A stretch of 64,000 nt of DNA from JANNVK01 sp031430435. GTDB lineage: Bacteria; Acidobacteriota; Blastocatellia; Pyrinomonadales; Pyrinomonadaceae. Of the stretch, positions 54,792 through 64,000 are shown one piece after another; the stretch's first letter is position 1, and every line of letters begins with the position of its first letter. Below the pieces are notes generated by a model. It did not search any database and was not told the DNA's origin. It saw only the letters and a program-made list of their open reading frames with translations. The stretch covers positions 45,746-109,745 of the forward strand of contig JANPBM010000018.1 in the NCBI GenBank assembly GCA_031430435.1. The letters run 5' to 3'. The translations under genes and the position numbers were made by a program.

Positions 54792-54878
54792 TAAAAGAGC
54801 CTCTCGTTTCACTGAGCTTCGAGTTAAACTTTGTTTGAATTTTTCATTGTTCATTAGCCCAAACAATGAGCATATCGG

Positions 54879-56315
54879 CTATTTGTCTTTGTTGATTATT
54901 TCCGTAAAAGCCTTTGAACCTTCGCGGAGTTTCCTCTCTTGCGTCTGCAAATCAACTTCGTAAAGTCCGAATTTTTGCGTGTAGCCTTCTGCCCATTCAA
55001 AATTATCCATCAGCGACCAATAATAATAACCTCGAACATCGTAGCCGTCTTTAATCGCTTTTGAAACTGCGTAAAGGCTGGAGTTTATATACTTTCCGCG
55101 TCTGTCGTCTTTGCTGTCGGCGATTCCGTTTTCGGTAATGATGATTGGTTTTTTGAGTTTTCCCGCTTCTTCAATCGCCCGATAAATTCCTTCGGTGTAA
55201 ATTGTGTATGGCATATCGGTCAGTTCTTCGCCTTCGACGGCGATACTTTGCGTGGCTTTTTTGAAGTCGAAATCAAACTTATAAGCGAAGTGCGAATAGT
55301 AATTTACGCCAATAAAATCGATTGTTTTCGGTGCTTCCAAATCGGTATAAACAAAATTTGTCTCAAGCGGAACACTGAAACTTAACGTGCCTGTGCGAAA
55401 AAATCCGAGAATTGTTTCGTTGAAAATCGCGTCCGAACTTCTCGCAATCGCCCAATCGCCGAGATGCCAACGGCGAAAAGGTTCAAATTGAAAAATACTC
55501 GTCGCAAGTCCGATTTGGATGTTTTGTTCGCGGTCATTCGTCATTTTTTCGCCAATGACTGCGGACGAAGGACGATTGACGGATTTCAAAGCCTTATAAA
55601 CTTGAACGTGAGCCTTGAGCATATTTTTCAAAACTTCGCCGCCGAGTTTTGCGTTTGCGTTTCCGGGCGGAAAAACCGTGTTGAAATATGCCGACGTAAC
55701 AAAAACATTCGGTTCATTGAGCGTTACCCAAAATTTGACGCGATTTCCGTAACGATTGAAAACTAGCTTTGAAAATTCGACGAAATACTTGATGTTTTCT
55801 TCCTTTTCAAATGCCCCGAGTTGTTGAAACCATTGCGGATGCGTGAAATGATGAAGCGTAATCATCGGTTCGATATTGTCAGCTTTTAAGTCGTTAATTA
55901 AATCGTCGTAATGCTGCAAAGCGGCTTCGTTTATTTTGCCGTGTTCAGGTTCGATTTTGTTCCACGCCAGCGAAAATCGATATGAATTTACGCCCAAATC
56001 TTTCATCAATTTGATGTCGTCTTTGGCACGATTCCAACCGTCAACCGCGATTTTTGCGTTGCTTCCGTCTTTAATTTTCCCCGATAGTTTTTCCCATTCG
56101 CCCCAATTTGTATTTTCGTTATTTCCTTCGATCTGATGTGCGGCGGTCGCGGTTCCCCAAATAAAATCTTTCGGAAAACTGACGTTATTTGTATCAATTT
56201 GTTCCCAATTCCATTTGGTTTGCGGGTATGAAAAGTGAAAATACGAAATTGTCGCAACGTATGCGATTGCCGCGATTACGAACAGGGAAATGATTATTTT
56301 CAAGAACTTTTTCAT
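54879..56315 (-). CDS. GH1 beta-glucosidase, membrane-anchored
   Basis: 478 residues. An N-terminal hydrophobic segment (KKFLKIIISLFVIAAIAYVATISYF) anchors or exports it. The GH1 barrel follows: FIWGTATAAHQIEG, the acid/base Glu201 in TLNEPN, nucleophile Glu395 in ITENG, and WSLMDNFEWAEGY. It hydrolyses beta-glucosides or related sugars outside the cytoplasm. It stands alone, so its natural substrate is open. Confidence 0.92.
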   Translation of the reverse strand: MKKFLKIIISLFVIAAIAYVATISYFHFSYPQTKWNWEQIDTNNVSFPKDFIWGTATAAHQIEGNNENTNWGEWEKLSGKIKDGSNAKIAVDGWNRAKDDIKLMKDLGVNSYRFSLAWNKIEPEHGKINEAALQHYDDLINDLKADNIEPMITLHHFTHPQWFQQLGAFEKEENIKYFVEFSKLVFNRYGNRVKFWVTLNEPNVFVTSAYFNTVFPPGNANAKLGGEVLKNMLKAHVQVYKALKSVNRPSSAVIGEKMTNDREQNIQIGLATSIFQFEPFRRWHLGDWAIARSSDAIFNETILGFFRTGTLSFSVPLETNFVYTDLEAPKTIDFIGVNYYSHFAYKFDFDFKKATQSIAVEGEELTDMPYTIYTEGIYRAIEEAGKLKKPIIITENGIADSKDDRRGKYINSSLYAVSKAIKDGYDVRGYYYWSLMDNFEWAEGYTQKFGLYEVDLQTQERKLREGSKAFTEIINKDK

Positions 56316-56407
56316 ATTGTTACTTTTCGGACCGTCATTAAAAAAAGGGTTGCTTCAAATCGGCAAAATTGCTTAAAACTTACGTTCAATACTCTGAAAA
56401 TAAAATT

Positions 56408-56983
56408 ATGATAACACTCGGACAATTAATCGAACAGACAATCGAATACGGTGATCGCGGATTATTTGAACTTGCTTTTGTTTCCGCCTGTGAAACCGTG
56501 CGGCAAACGGCAGAAAAATTGTATCAAGGCGAAGAAACCGCCGAACCTGAATTTCAGCGGTTTCTGCGGGAAAATTGGCGAATAATTTCGCTGATGGCAA
56601 TTACGCGGGACTTGCAAATTCCCGCCGATATACCTTTGCCGATTCGACAGGCGATTCCGGGAAACGCCATCGCAAATTCCGCCGAAGAACTTGCGATTTA
56701 CGCAGTTCGACAAACTTTGGCGATGAAGCGAATGCCGCTTGCCCTTGGTTTTGTCAGGCGTGGCGGAACCGTTGTCGAAGGCGAAAAACTGCTTCTGCCG
56801 AAAAGTTTAATCTTTGCGATGCTCGCCGCCGTGATTGTTAATCCGATTAACAAAGATGAAACAATCGCGGATAAATACTGGCTCAATATGTGGGATTTTA
56901 AGATGTTTATCTCTGAACTTTGGGGGCGAGACGATTTGCTGAATCGAATGATTGAGCTATATTTTCCCGACGGTAAACTCTAA
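56408..56983 (+). CDS. Conserved-looking protein of unknown function
   Basis: 191 residues, soluble, mostly helical (MITLGQLIEQTIEYGDRGLFELAFVSACETVRQTAEKLY, split only by length) with RIISLMAITRDLQIPADIPLPI and MPLALGFVRRGGTVV. No known motif. The ATG at 56408 has a better start than the frame opening 13 codons earlier. It is divergent from GH1 and convergent with MATE. Confidence 0.6.
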   Translation: MITLGQLIEQTIEYGDRGLFELAFVSACETVRQTAEKLYQGEETAEPEFQRFLRENWRIISLMAITRDLQIPADIPLPIRQAIPGNAIANSAEELAIYAVRQTLAMKRMPLALGFVRRGGTVVEGEKLLLPKSLIFAMLAAVIVNPINKDETIADKYWLNMWDFKMFISELWGRDDLLNRMIELYFPDGKL

Positions 56984-57000
56984 TTTAATAACGGCAAAAA

Positions 57001-58449
57001 TCAGCCGACCGTCGTTTCCATTGCAATTTTAATATTTCGCCATTTTCCTTGTCGAAATCGCCAAATACTCAGTAAACACCGAGTAATATGTCCGACCAAA
57101 ATGGCTGACCAAATATGCCACGGCTCAAGTCCGACTGTGTTTTTGAAGATAAAACAAATTCCGAGCGGAATAATTACTTGCGAAATTATTGAAATATAGA
57201 GCGGACTTTTTGTGTCTCCCGTGCCTTGCAAACCGCCTGTGTAAGTTAATGCGACCGAAACGAAGATTCCGGAAATGCTAAGAAAACGCAAAAGTTGAAC
57301 GCCGATTTCGACCGCTGCAGGTTCTCTCATTCCGAATATTCCGAGTAATTGTGCCGGAAAAAAGAAGAAGAAAAAGCCGAGAAATGCCGAGCCGATTAAG
57401 CCGAAACGTGCCGCGATGTGAACCGCCGAATTTGCTCTTTCAGCATTTTTTGCACCGAGGTTTTGTCCGGCAATCGCCGAAGCTGCTCCCATTAAGCCGT
57501 TTGAGGCGAAGGCGACAAACGCAAAAAGTTGTGAATATCCGACCGCGTAAGCTGCTTGCGCCGCCGCACTTTGGGCGAGCGACCCGATAAACGAAAGCAT
57601 CAAAAATCCGCCGATGTTCATCGCAATTCCTTGAATTCCGGCGGGCAACCCAAATTCAAAAAGTTTGCGAATCACGGCAAAATCAGGTTTGTAACCGCTT
57701 TTGCTGTGAATTGAAACAACCCAAGTGCCGTTCCACAATTTCCAAAATGAATAAAGAGCGACCAAACCCGACGCGAGACAAGTTCCCATCGCCGAACCTT
57801 TGACCCCGAAGGACGGAATCGGACCAAATCCGCTGATGAGAATAATGTTAAAAACCACGTTGAGAACTGTCATCGCAATGCCGAGCTTCATCGGTGTTTT
57901 TGCATCGCCGGCTGACCGCAAAGCTCCGCTCAACATAAAGAAAATCATCATTCCCGTGCTGAAAAGAAACATGATTCTGAGGTAAGGAAGTGCTTCGGCT
58001 TGCACTCCGGCTTCAACATTTGCGAGATTCAAAAGCAACGGCGAAGCGAAATATCCAATCGGTGCAATCAGTGCAAATCCAATGAACAGAGCAGTTAAGA
58101 ATGCTTGATAAACCGTTCGATTAACTTTATCGGGTTCGCCTGCACCGACAAACCGGGCGACCATAATGCTCATTCCGATAAAAATCGACGACACAAAAAC
58201 CACGACCACGAGGAAAATTTGCCAGCTCACGCCAATCGCCGCGTTTCCCTTAAATCCGACAATATTTCCGACCACAATATGGTCAACCAAACCTTGAATT
58301 CCGCCGAAAAAATTGGTTACAATTGAAGGTGCGGCGAGCTTCCAAACGGCACGCGGCAAAGAGCCTTCAATTATTGAACGGTCATATTTTGACTTGGAAA
58401 CAGGGTTTTCGCCGGTGTAAATTTCTTCGGTTTCTTCGGATAAAGACAT
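57001..58449 (-). CDS. MATE-family efflux transporter
   Basis: 482 residues, 12 likely membrane helices: IIEGSLPRAVWKLAAPSIVTNFF, VDHIVVGNIVG, ALRSAGDAKTPMKLG, FGLPAGIQGIAMNIGGFL and GGLQGTGDTKSPLYIS, all typical of MATE/NorM. Exports cationic compounds by Na+ or H+ exchange. The ATG at 58449 follows 18 less likely codons. Confidence 0.92.
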   Translation of the reverse strand: MSLSEETEEIYTGENPVSKSKYDRSIIEGSLPRAVWKLAAPSIVTNFFGGIQGLVDHIVVGNIVGFKGNAAIGVSWQIFLVVVVFVSSIFIGMSIMVARFVGAGEPDKVNRTVYQAFLTALFIGFALIAPIGYFASPLLLNLANVEAGVQAEALPYLRIMFLFSTGMMIFFMLSGALRSAGDAKTPMKLGIAMTVLNVVFNIILISGFGPIPSFGVKGSAMGTCLASGLVALYSFWKLWNGTWVVSIHSKSGYKPDFAVIRKLFEFGLPAGIQGIAMNIGGFLMLSFIGSLAQSAAAQAAYAVGYSQLFAFVAFASNGLMGAASAIAGQNLGAKNAERANSAVHIAARFGLIGSAFLGFFFFFFPAQLLGIFGMREPAAVEIGVQLLRFLSISGIFVSVALTYTGGLQGTGDTKSPLYISIISQVIIPLGICFIFKNTVGLEPWHIWSAILVGHITRCLLSIWRFRQGKWRNIKIAMETTVG

Positions 58450-58524
58450 AAAATTTGATTGGAACAATAAATTATAGCGGGTATTAAAAGAAATGTCGTG
58501 CAACGCGGATATTTATTCCGGCAA

Positions 58525-59571
58525 TCAAATTTTCCCGCTTTGAATCGCCGAATACGCAATTTTTCCGAGTGCATTTACGAAATGATTGAAATTTGCGAAG
58601 CGTTTATCTTGGGTAAAACCTTTGGTGAAACGCGCGTAAATTTGTTGGGCAATGACGGCAATTTTGAATGTGCCGAAAACGTAATAAAACAAAATATCGT
58701 GCAAATCTCGTCCCGACTTTTCCGCGTAAATTTCCGCAAGTTGTTGACGCGAAACATTTTCCATAAGAACACGCGGATTAAACGGCATATTCAAAAGTTC
58801 ATCGCCGACTTCTTTTGACATCCAATAACCGAGCGTTGTCCCGAAATCCATCAACGGCGAACCGATTGTCGTCATTTCCCAATCAAGCACGGCGATAATT
58901 TCCGTTAAGTCGTTCGGGTTCAACATTATATTGTCGAATTTATAATCATTATGGACAAGGGAAGCCGTTTCGTCATTCGGAATATTTTCGTTCAGCCAAT
59001 TGATAGTTTTTTCGAGTTCAAGATGTTCGTCCGTTTTGGCGTTGAAATATCTTCTCGACCAACCTTCAATTTGGCGAATTGCGTAACCTTCGGGCTTTCC
59101 GAGTTCGCCCAAACCTGCGGCTTTGTAATCAAGATTGTGCAAATGTGCAAGGTTTTTAATAAATGATTCGCAGACTTTTTGCCGTAATTCGGGCGAATTT
59201 TCCAATGTTGACGGTGATTTTCCGCGAATAATCAAACCGTTTCGGCGTTCCATTAAGTAAAATTCCGAACCGATTACAGTTTCGTCTCGGCACAGAAAAA
59301 GCGGTTTCGGAGCAGGCGAATAAACAGCGGAAAGTTTATCTAAAACGTTGAATTCACGCGACATATCGTGTGCGGATTTGACTGTATTGCCAAACGGCGG
59401 ACGACGCAAAACATATTCGGTTTCGCCGATTTTTACGCAATAAGTAAGGTTTGAATTGCCCGCCGGGAATTGCTCGATTGAAATTTCGCCGCTGATTTTG
59501 TCTTGCAAATAATTCGACAGATTTTCGATGTTCAGTTCTTCGCCTTGGCGGATTGGTTTTGTGTCGCTCAT
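58525..59571 (-). CDS. APH-like phosphotransferase (ACAD10/11 type)
   Basis: 348 residues of the aminoglycoside-phosphotransferase/choline-kinase fold: FPAGNSNLTYCVKIGETEYVLRRPP at the N-lobe, LVHNDYKFDNIML with the catalytic Asp, and VLDWEMTTIGSPLMDFGTTLGYW as the metal loop. This set is typical of proteins like the ACAD10/11 kinase domain, which phosphorylate hydroxyacyl groups, rather than of resistance enzymes. It lies 75 bp upstream of MATE on the same strand. Confidence 0.88.
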   Translation of the reverse strand: MSDTKPIRQGEELNIENLSNYLQDKISGEISIEQFPAGNSNLTYCVKIGETEYVLRRPPFGNTVKSAHDMSREFNVLDKLSAVYSPAPKPLFLCRDETVIGSEFYLMERRNGLIIRGKSPSTLENSPELRQKVCESFIKNLAHLHNLDYKAAGLGELGKPEGYAIRQIEGWSRRYFNAKTDEHLELEKTINWLNENIPNDETASLVHNDYKFDNIMLNPNDLTEIIAVLDWEMTTIGSPLMDFGTTLGYWMSKEVGDELLNMPFNPRVLMENVSRQQLAEIYAEKSGRDLHDILFYYVFGTFKIAVIAQQIYARFTKGFTQDKRFANFNHFVNALGKIAYSAIQSGKI

Positions 59572-59711
59572 GGTTAAAAATTATCGGCTAAAAATAACTT
59601 TTGAGCAATAAACCTAAAAATAATTATCTGTAAACAGTTTCAAATCGGGTAAATTATTTGATGATTGCCAATTTATTTTTGTAGAATTGTTTAGAATGTT
59701 AAATTAAATTT

Positions 59712-60512
59712 ATGAACTTAACTAAATGTGGAAACTGCAGTTTTTTGAATGAACCAAGTATGAGTTTCTGCACGAGTTGCGGGAATAGAATTTTTCTGCC
59801 GACACAATCCGGAATTCCGACCGTTGAAAAAAATTTAAGCAACTTTCCGACGGTTCGCCAAGAAAGTTCCGTAACAAAGAGTTCGGGTAGTTCAAAACTT
59901 TGGATTGGCGGTTTGTCGGGATGTCTCGGATTGATTATTTTGTGCGTCATCGGCATCGGGTTATTGGGAATAATGTCATTTCCCGGAGCAAAAAGCGAGG
60001 TTGCAAACGTAAATCAAAATGCAAATAAATCCGGTCAAGCAAATAAAGATAAGCAGAAAGTGGCGAATGTTGCAGACAATTCGGAGGCGAATAAATCCGG
60101 CAACAATGATGGAAAAGAGTTGATTGAAATTTTGAAAGACCGCAAAGAAGCCGGAAAATTTAAGCAATTAGAGGTGAAAACGGTTGATATTAAAGACTTT
60201 TTCCCGTACGCAAAAGCCGCCGCGCAAACTTCTTATCACGACGGTTCTAAATATATTTCCGTAGCAATCGGCAAATTCGAGAATTTTGACGACACAAAGA
60301 AAAACTTTGACGAGCAATTTGCAAACGTCAAAAAGAAAGGCGGAAAATCACAAATTTTGGAAACTTCCGTTGACGGAACCATCAACGGAGTTTATCAAGT
60401 AAAAGGTGTTTTTACCGCCGAATACTGCACAAAAAGTGCGTTTTGCTACCGAATGGTTTCAAAAGATCCGAAATCACTAAAATATTTTATTGAAAATTTC
60501 ATCACATTTTAA
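59712..60512 (+). CDS. Zinc-ribbon membrane protein with extracytoplasmic domain
   Basis: 266 residues. Zinc ribbon (CGNCSFLNEPSMSFCTSCGN), a linker, one membrane helix (GGLSGCLGLIILCVIGIGLLGIM), a low-complexity N/K/A-rich stretch (about 95-130) and a C-terminal domain of about 125 residues (FFPYAKAAAQTSYHDGSKYISVAIGKFENF). No function recognised. Confidence 0.65.
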   Translation: MNLTKCGNCSFLNEPSMSFCTSCGNRIFLPTQSGIPTVEKNLSNFPTVRQESSVTKSSGSSKLWIGGLSGCLGLIILCVIGIGLLGIMSFPGAKSEVANVNQNANKSGQANKDKQKVANVADNSEANKSGNNDGKELIEILKDRKEAGKFKQLEVKTVDIKDFFPYAKAAAQTSYHDGSKYISVAIGKFENFDDTKKNFDEQFANVKKKGGKSQILETSVDGTINGVYQVKGVFTAEYCTKSAFCYRMVSKDPKSLKYFIENFITF

Positions 60513-60546
60513 GTTATGACGATTTTCTTTTAACGTATTTCGGAAA

Positions 60547-61134
60547 TTAAGAACCTCGATAAATTCGTCCGCCAACACCGTCATTATCGCTATAACCCAT
60601 TGAGTAATCTCCGGCTATTATTCTGCGAGCAAGATTTATTTGTTCTGCGGAAACAGAAATGATGCCGCCTCCTGTTTGCGCTTGAGTGCGCAGATCAGCC
60701 GCAATCGTTCGAATATCCGGATTGATAAGGCTGTCTATTTCGGAATCACTAACGCCGCATGCAAGAAGATACCAAGACGATGCGATAAATGCTGCCGATT
60801 CTTCTGATCTGACAGAAGTTCCACGACCTCTTAACTCAACTTGGGCGTGCGTGCATTCGTGAACCAGCGACTTTCTTCCCGGAACCGTATGTATGACATC
60901 AGGTGAACGTAAAAGAATGGTGTCCGTAGATCCTCTGAAAGCTGCATGACCACGAATCGGTACAAGTTCGGGACGAACCGTAACACGAATACGATGACTA
61001 ATCGGCGTATCGCTAAAGCAGGTTGCCAATTCGGTAAAACCGCGACCCGTAACCAATAATCCACGCATATCAAAATTAATTTCCTGCACTTCCGGCGAAC
61101 GCAAAAGAGCTTGAATGTCCGTATCTATACTCAT
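60547..61134 (-). CDS. Protein with an HExxH zinc-protease motif
   Basis: 195 residues without signal peptide. The motif LVHECTHAQVEL (HECTH) followed by EESAAFIASSWYLLA is like the zinc site and helix of small metallopeptidase domains. GGAGAATAATT precedes the ATG well. It is near two other unassigned genes read in the same direction. Whether it is an enzyme or a divergent eCIS/DUF4157-like protein is not clear. Confidence 0.55.
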   Translation of the reverse strand: MSIDTDIQALLRSPEVQEINFDMRGLLVTGRGFTELATCFSDTPISHRIRVTVRPELVPIRGHAAFRGSTDTILLRSPDVIHTVPGRKSLVHECTHAQVELRGRGTSVRSEESAAFIASSWYLLACGVSDSEIDSLINPDIRTIAADLRTQAQTGGGIISVSAEQINLARRIIAGDYSMGYSDNDGVGGRIYRGS

Positions 61135-61151
61135 AATTATTCTCCTTTTTT

Positions 61152-61340
61152 CTAATAATTATTGTCTATCCACAGAAACTTACCGTTTTCCCGACAGTAA
61201 GTTCGCCCGGTTTCATCGTCACGAAGTCCGACTCCATCATTTTTTAACCTGAAAGACGTGGTTCGACCGTTAATATTTTCGGAAGAAATCTTTGTGTCTT
61301 TTTTGACAGTGCCAATACCTATTTCTTCTTTAACGTAATG
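61152..61340 (-). pseudogene. Start-less reading frame in the 350-bp spacer
   Basis: A 62-codon protein-like frame (EEIGIGTVKKDTKISS ... RTYCRENGKFLWIDNNY) ends at a TAG 17 bp before the 60547 gene, but no ATG, GTG or TTG opens it. It looks like the 3' part of a decayed gene. Otherwise 61135-61484 holds no clear feature. Confidence 0.35.
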
Positions 61341-61484
61341 TCAAACCTATTATTATTGGCGAAATTACGATAGTTCTATGCAACATTTTACTTACAACTT
61401 TCGATGTTGGTATTTTGATTGAAACTATAACAAGAACACTCAAAACCTTCGATACTTTTTAACCAAAGTGAAAATTACAAATGC

Positions 61485-61832
61485 TTATCTTAAATGCCAG
61501 TTGAAAGCTGTAACAAGCCTTGCAGGCGGTCCGTTTGAGACAGAGCCGAGTCCGACATTATTCCCCAGTTGTGAAAACCAAGGTCGCAGCGGTTCGCCAT
61601 TCGGATTCGGCGGCACATTCCATGCCGGACAAAAAAGGGAGCCGAATCTTCCGCCGGATTCAAATAATTCCAACATATAGCCATTACCGTTGTGCGACCA
61701 TTGAAAAGTGCCGCCTGTATTTATTCCGCTGCCTTGCCATTCCCATGCGAAAAAATCAGTCGGATTAATATAAATGAAAATAGTTCCTAATTCAGTACCT
61801 ACGTCGTTAGATGCTCTTAAATAAAATACCAT
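61485..61832 (-). CDS. Short protein of unknown function
   Basis: 115 residues without signal peptide, rich in G, N and W (WEWQGSGINTGGTFQWSHNG, PPNPNGEPLRPWFSQLG). GGAGACAGGAC precedes the ATG at 61832. Beta-rich appearance; possibly a small lectin-like or toxin-associated domain, but nothing is recognised. Confidence 0.5.
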   Translation of the reverse strand: MVFYLRASNDVGTELGTIFIYINPTDFFAWEWQGSGINTGGTFQWSHNGNGYMLELFESGGRFGSLFCPAWNVPPNPNGEPLRPWFSQLGNNVGLGSVSNGPPARLVTAFNWHLR

Positions 61833-61997
61833 TTGTCCTGTCTCCTTTTTCTCCGTTTGCAAAAAACTGCGTTCCCGAAAACTAATGTTAATTGACCGCA
61901 GTTTTTGGCAAACATTTTATCTGTCCATGACAATTGAATTGTCAGACGGCTTGAAACGCGACAGCTCATAAATATAATGCCGCTATTCCTTAAGGTC

Positions 61998-62801
61998 TTA
62001 AAACTGACCGTTCGCATCCGCATAACTGACCCACAATCGTTTCGGGTCTTTGCAAAGCAGGTCTGTCCGATTATCGCCGTTAAAATCTCCTAAACTGAGT
62101 TTTGAATTAGGATGCGTACACCAATTAGAATCACGACTCCAATCCGTTCCGCCGAACTGACCGTCGGCATCGGCATAATCAATCGAAATTCGGTTTGGTT
62201 CGCGGCACATTAAATCTGTCCGGTTATCGCCGTTGAAATCTGCCGAATACAACGTGGAATTCGGACTGCTGCACCAAGTTGTATCCAAAAACCATTCCGT
62301 CATATCACCCGTACTCGGTCGGGTAATAGTCGGTAAAATCGGCACAACCGTGTTTTCAACCTCAAGACCTTCAAAAGTAATCCTGAAAGTCATCGGCGAT
62401 GTTTCAGCTACCGCGAAACCAAAAGTCATTAAGAAACTGTCGTTTGTGAGAACTGTAAATGAGGTTTCAAATTTCTTTGAAACTCTTTTCCCCGAGTCAA
62501 CGGCAAAAGCCAAATAGGCTCCGGTTGAACAGCAGTTTGGCGCTCCGCTGCCATAATCTCTTCCTTGAAACGAAATCGAACCCTCTACTCCTTCGCCTAA
62601 CGATGTCGCGGTTGCTCTGACTATCAACAATGTGCCTTTTTTGGCTCGTAATGAATAATAATTTGTGTCATTTCCTTTGACCGTTCCTGTCAAAACATTG
62701 CTTGTGATTGGCGTTGGGCGGTTTATGTCAATTGATTGCCCGAATGCCAAAGTTCCGAAAATAAATACTAATGCCGAAATTACTGAAAATTGTTTTCTCA
62801 T
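61998..62801 (-). CDS. Secreted protein with FG-GAP-like repeats
   Basis: 267 residues. Signal peptide KQFSVISALVFIFGTLAFG; a beta-domain (about 25-150) like pre-peptidase C-terminal domains (TGTVKGNDTNYYSLRAKKG); then two C-terminal repeats with SADFNGDNRTDLMC/LGDFNGDNRTDLLC calcium-loop-like motifs (FG-GAP/VCBS type). The gene ends mid-repeat pattern (ADANGQF), so it may be cut short. AGGAG precedes the ATG. Confidence 0.7.
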   Translation of the reverse strand: MRKQFSVISALVFIFGTLAFGQSIDINRPTPITSNVLTGTVKGNDTNYYSLRAKKGTLLIVRATATSLGEGVEGSISFQGRDYGSGAPNCCSTGAYLAFAVDSGKRVSKKFETSFTVLTNDSFLMTFGFAVAETSPMTFRITFEGLEVENTVVPILPTITRPSTGDMTEWFLDTTWCSSPNSTLYSADFNGDNRTDLMCREPNRISIDYADADGQFGGTDWSRDSNWCTHPNSKLSLGDFNGDNRTDLLCKDPKRLWVSYADANGQF

Positions 62802-62932
62802 CTTTTTTTCTCCTGAAATTTTTGTCTGAACTTTCTTAAATGCTTGGTTGAATGAACCAACTACGCACCTTAGACACGAAAAAGTCTTTGTCTTTGCGTT
62901 AGAAAAATGTTAGATTTTTGTTAGAAACCCCG

Positions 62933-64000
62933 ATGGATAAAAGGATATACGAATTTGACGAGTTTTTGCTTGATCTTAATGAGAAGCGTTTGCTTCGGAA
63001 CGGTCAAGCGGTTTCGTTGCAACCGAAAGTTTTTGATATGTTAGCGGCGTTTGTTGAACGACACGGCGAACTTATCAGCCGCGACGAACTGATGAAAGCG
63101 GTTTGGGCTGATACATTTGTCGAAGAATCTAATTTGCGTTTCTGCCTTCACAGTTTGCGAAAAGCTCTCGGCAAAAACGGGTATATCGAAACTATTCCCA
63201 AACGCGGCTATCGTTTTACCTCTGAAATCCGCGAAGAAGTAACGCAAATAATCCCGGAAAGTCCGGTTGAAGAAACAGCGGAGAAAGTTACAATATCAAA
63301 ATTCGGTCAGCGAAAGCGGCTTATCGGCTTATCGGTAATTTCGATTTTGTGCCTGTTGATTTTGGCGGTTGTTTGGCAAAGAAATAACGTTGAAACAAAC
63401 GAAAATTCAATCGGCATTAGCAAAATTGCCGTGTTGCCGTTTGAAACGATTGGTGAAAAAGACGCAGAAATGCGGATAGGTTTAGCCGATTCAATTATTG
63501 CAAACCTAAGCAAGATTAAAAGCCTGAAAGTGTTGCCGACTGCTTCAATCCGCAAATTTATCGAACAAGATTTTGATCCGCTTGCCGTTGGACGCGAACT
63601 TCAAACCGAAGCTGTTTTGAAAGGGACTTTTCGCGTTATTGCGAGCGACGCAAACGTTACGGCGAGCCTTATAAAAGTATCCGGCGGCGAAACTGTGTGG
63701 ACGGAAACCTTTACGGTGAAAGGAAATAACGCGGCTGAACTAGAAAATTCGATTGCGATTCGGCTGTCTCGGCTGTTATGGTTACGAATCGCCGAAATTA
63801 CCGACGAAAAATCTCTCGCTAATCAAAAGCTAAATCCCGAAGCGATAAAAACATATCTGGCGGCACGAAAAATTTGGCGAACCGGCGAACTTTTTCGGCG
63901 AAAAGAAATGATCGGACTTTTTGAAAAAACAATCACGCTTGAACCACGTTGGGCTTTGGCACAAGCAAGTTTCGCCGAAGCCTTAGTTGCATCGGATAGT
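62933..64000 (+). CDS. CadC-like winged-helix regulator with TolB-like part (incomplete)
   Basis: At least 356 residues, running off the right edge. N-terminal OmpR-type winged helix (RLLRNGQAVSLQPKVFDMLAAFVE, SRDELMKAVWADTFVEESNL, YIETIPKRGYRF), one membrane helix (RLIGLSVISILCLLILAVVW), a TolB N-terminal-like segment (KIAVLPFETIGEKDAE) and the start of TPR-like repeats. It is a membrane-bound one-component regulator, a type very common in acidobacteria. Confidence 0.88.
   Translation, partial: MDKRIYEFDEFLLDLNEKRLLRNGQAVSLQPKVFDMLAAFVERHGELISRDELMKAVWADTFVEESNLRFCLHSLRKALGKNGYIETIPKRGYRFTSEIREEVTQIIPESPVEETAEKVTISKFGQRKRLIGLSVISILCLLILAVVWQRNNVETNENSIGISKIAVLPFETIGEKDAEMRIGLADSIIANLSKIKSLKVLPTASIRKFIEQDFDPLAVGRELQTEAVLKGTFRVIASDANVTASLIKVSGGETVWTETFTVKGNNAAELENSIAIRLSRLLWLRIAEITDEKSLANQKLNPEAIKTYLAARKIWRTGELFRRKEMIGLFEKTITLEPRWALAQASFAEALVASDS

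Noticed and set aside
58525..59571. Aminoglycoside resistance gene
   Set aside because: The APH-fold protein has the ACAD10/11-like pattern (LVHNDYKFDN, DWEMTTIG), which points to metabolism rather than drug resistance.

Overview
The window looks like a chromosomal segment of a Gram-negative bacterium, most likely an acidobacterium of the Blastocatellia/Pyrinomonas kind with moderately low GC. This placement is inference: it rests on the CadC-like winged-helix regulator with a TolB-type C-terminal part, the propeller-type sensor kinase, secreted FG-GAP-like proteins, the TonB-like secreted protein and the mix of housekeeping genes. No rRNA is present. One tRNA is present, an apparent selenocysteine tRNA.

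Layout. 1-3.5 kb: the start of an unseen minus-strand gene, shikimate kinase, an esterase and a solitary GmrSD-like (DUF262/DUF1524) restriction protein. 3.5-12.2 kb: a glycan-degradation locus (GH92, GH20, GH109-type NAD enzyme, sodium:solute symporter, two small membrane proteins). 12.2-20 kb: a TonB-like protein, enolase, a DUF2281/MazF-type toxin-antitoxin pair, a kinase-like gene, rimI, queA, tRNA-Sec, glpX and a 7Fe ferredoxin. 20-27 kb: a sugar-nucleotide/polysaccharide operon (2-epimerase, deacetylase-GT2 fusion, aminotransferase, oxidoreductase, left-handed beta-helix acetyltransferase) whose intergenic spaces are filled by long inverted repeats. 27-34 kb: small membrane proteins, a large Nfn-like flavoprotein, a multi-hairpin noncoding element and a Doc-type toxin-antitoxin pair. 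34-43 kb: rpoD, dnaG, an arginyltransferase-like gene, a Ser/Thr kinase and mutS2. 43-48.4 kb: a sensor kinase broken by a frameshift with its response regulator, a DCC-family protein and ada. 48.4-64 kb: a decayed DUF1203 gene, a secreted truncated haemoglobin, Crp-like regulators, a DUF418 membrane protein, a divergent MFS/LysR pair, GH1, MATE, an APH-family kinase and several secreted or zinc-ribbon proteins, ending in a CadC-like regulator cut by the window edge.

The most striking theme is small gene cassettes bounded by repeats with no transposase or integrase. (1) A GxxExxY gene lies inside perfect 35-bp terminal inverted repeats. (2) A Ser/Thr kinase gene lies between two identical 53-bp copies of the 3' end of mutS2. 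(3) A toxin-antitoxin pair lies between two copies of a roughly 60-bp hairpin/promoter sequence. (4) A 64-codon membrane protein gene gets its ribosome site and its stop codon from the two arms of an inverted repeat. Many spacers are made of degenerate short tandem 'words' of several unrelated families. Two such stretches appear inside genes, in frame, in mutS2 and as the linker of the deacetylase-glycosyltransferase fusion.

Start sites were moved downstream from the longest reading frame wherever an internal ATG had better family alignment or ribosome-site spacing; this is stated per gene. Family names come from reading the proteins by eye, without database searches.
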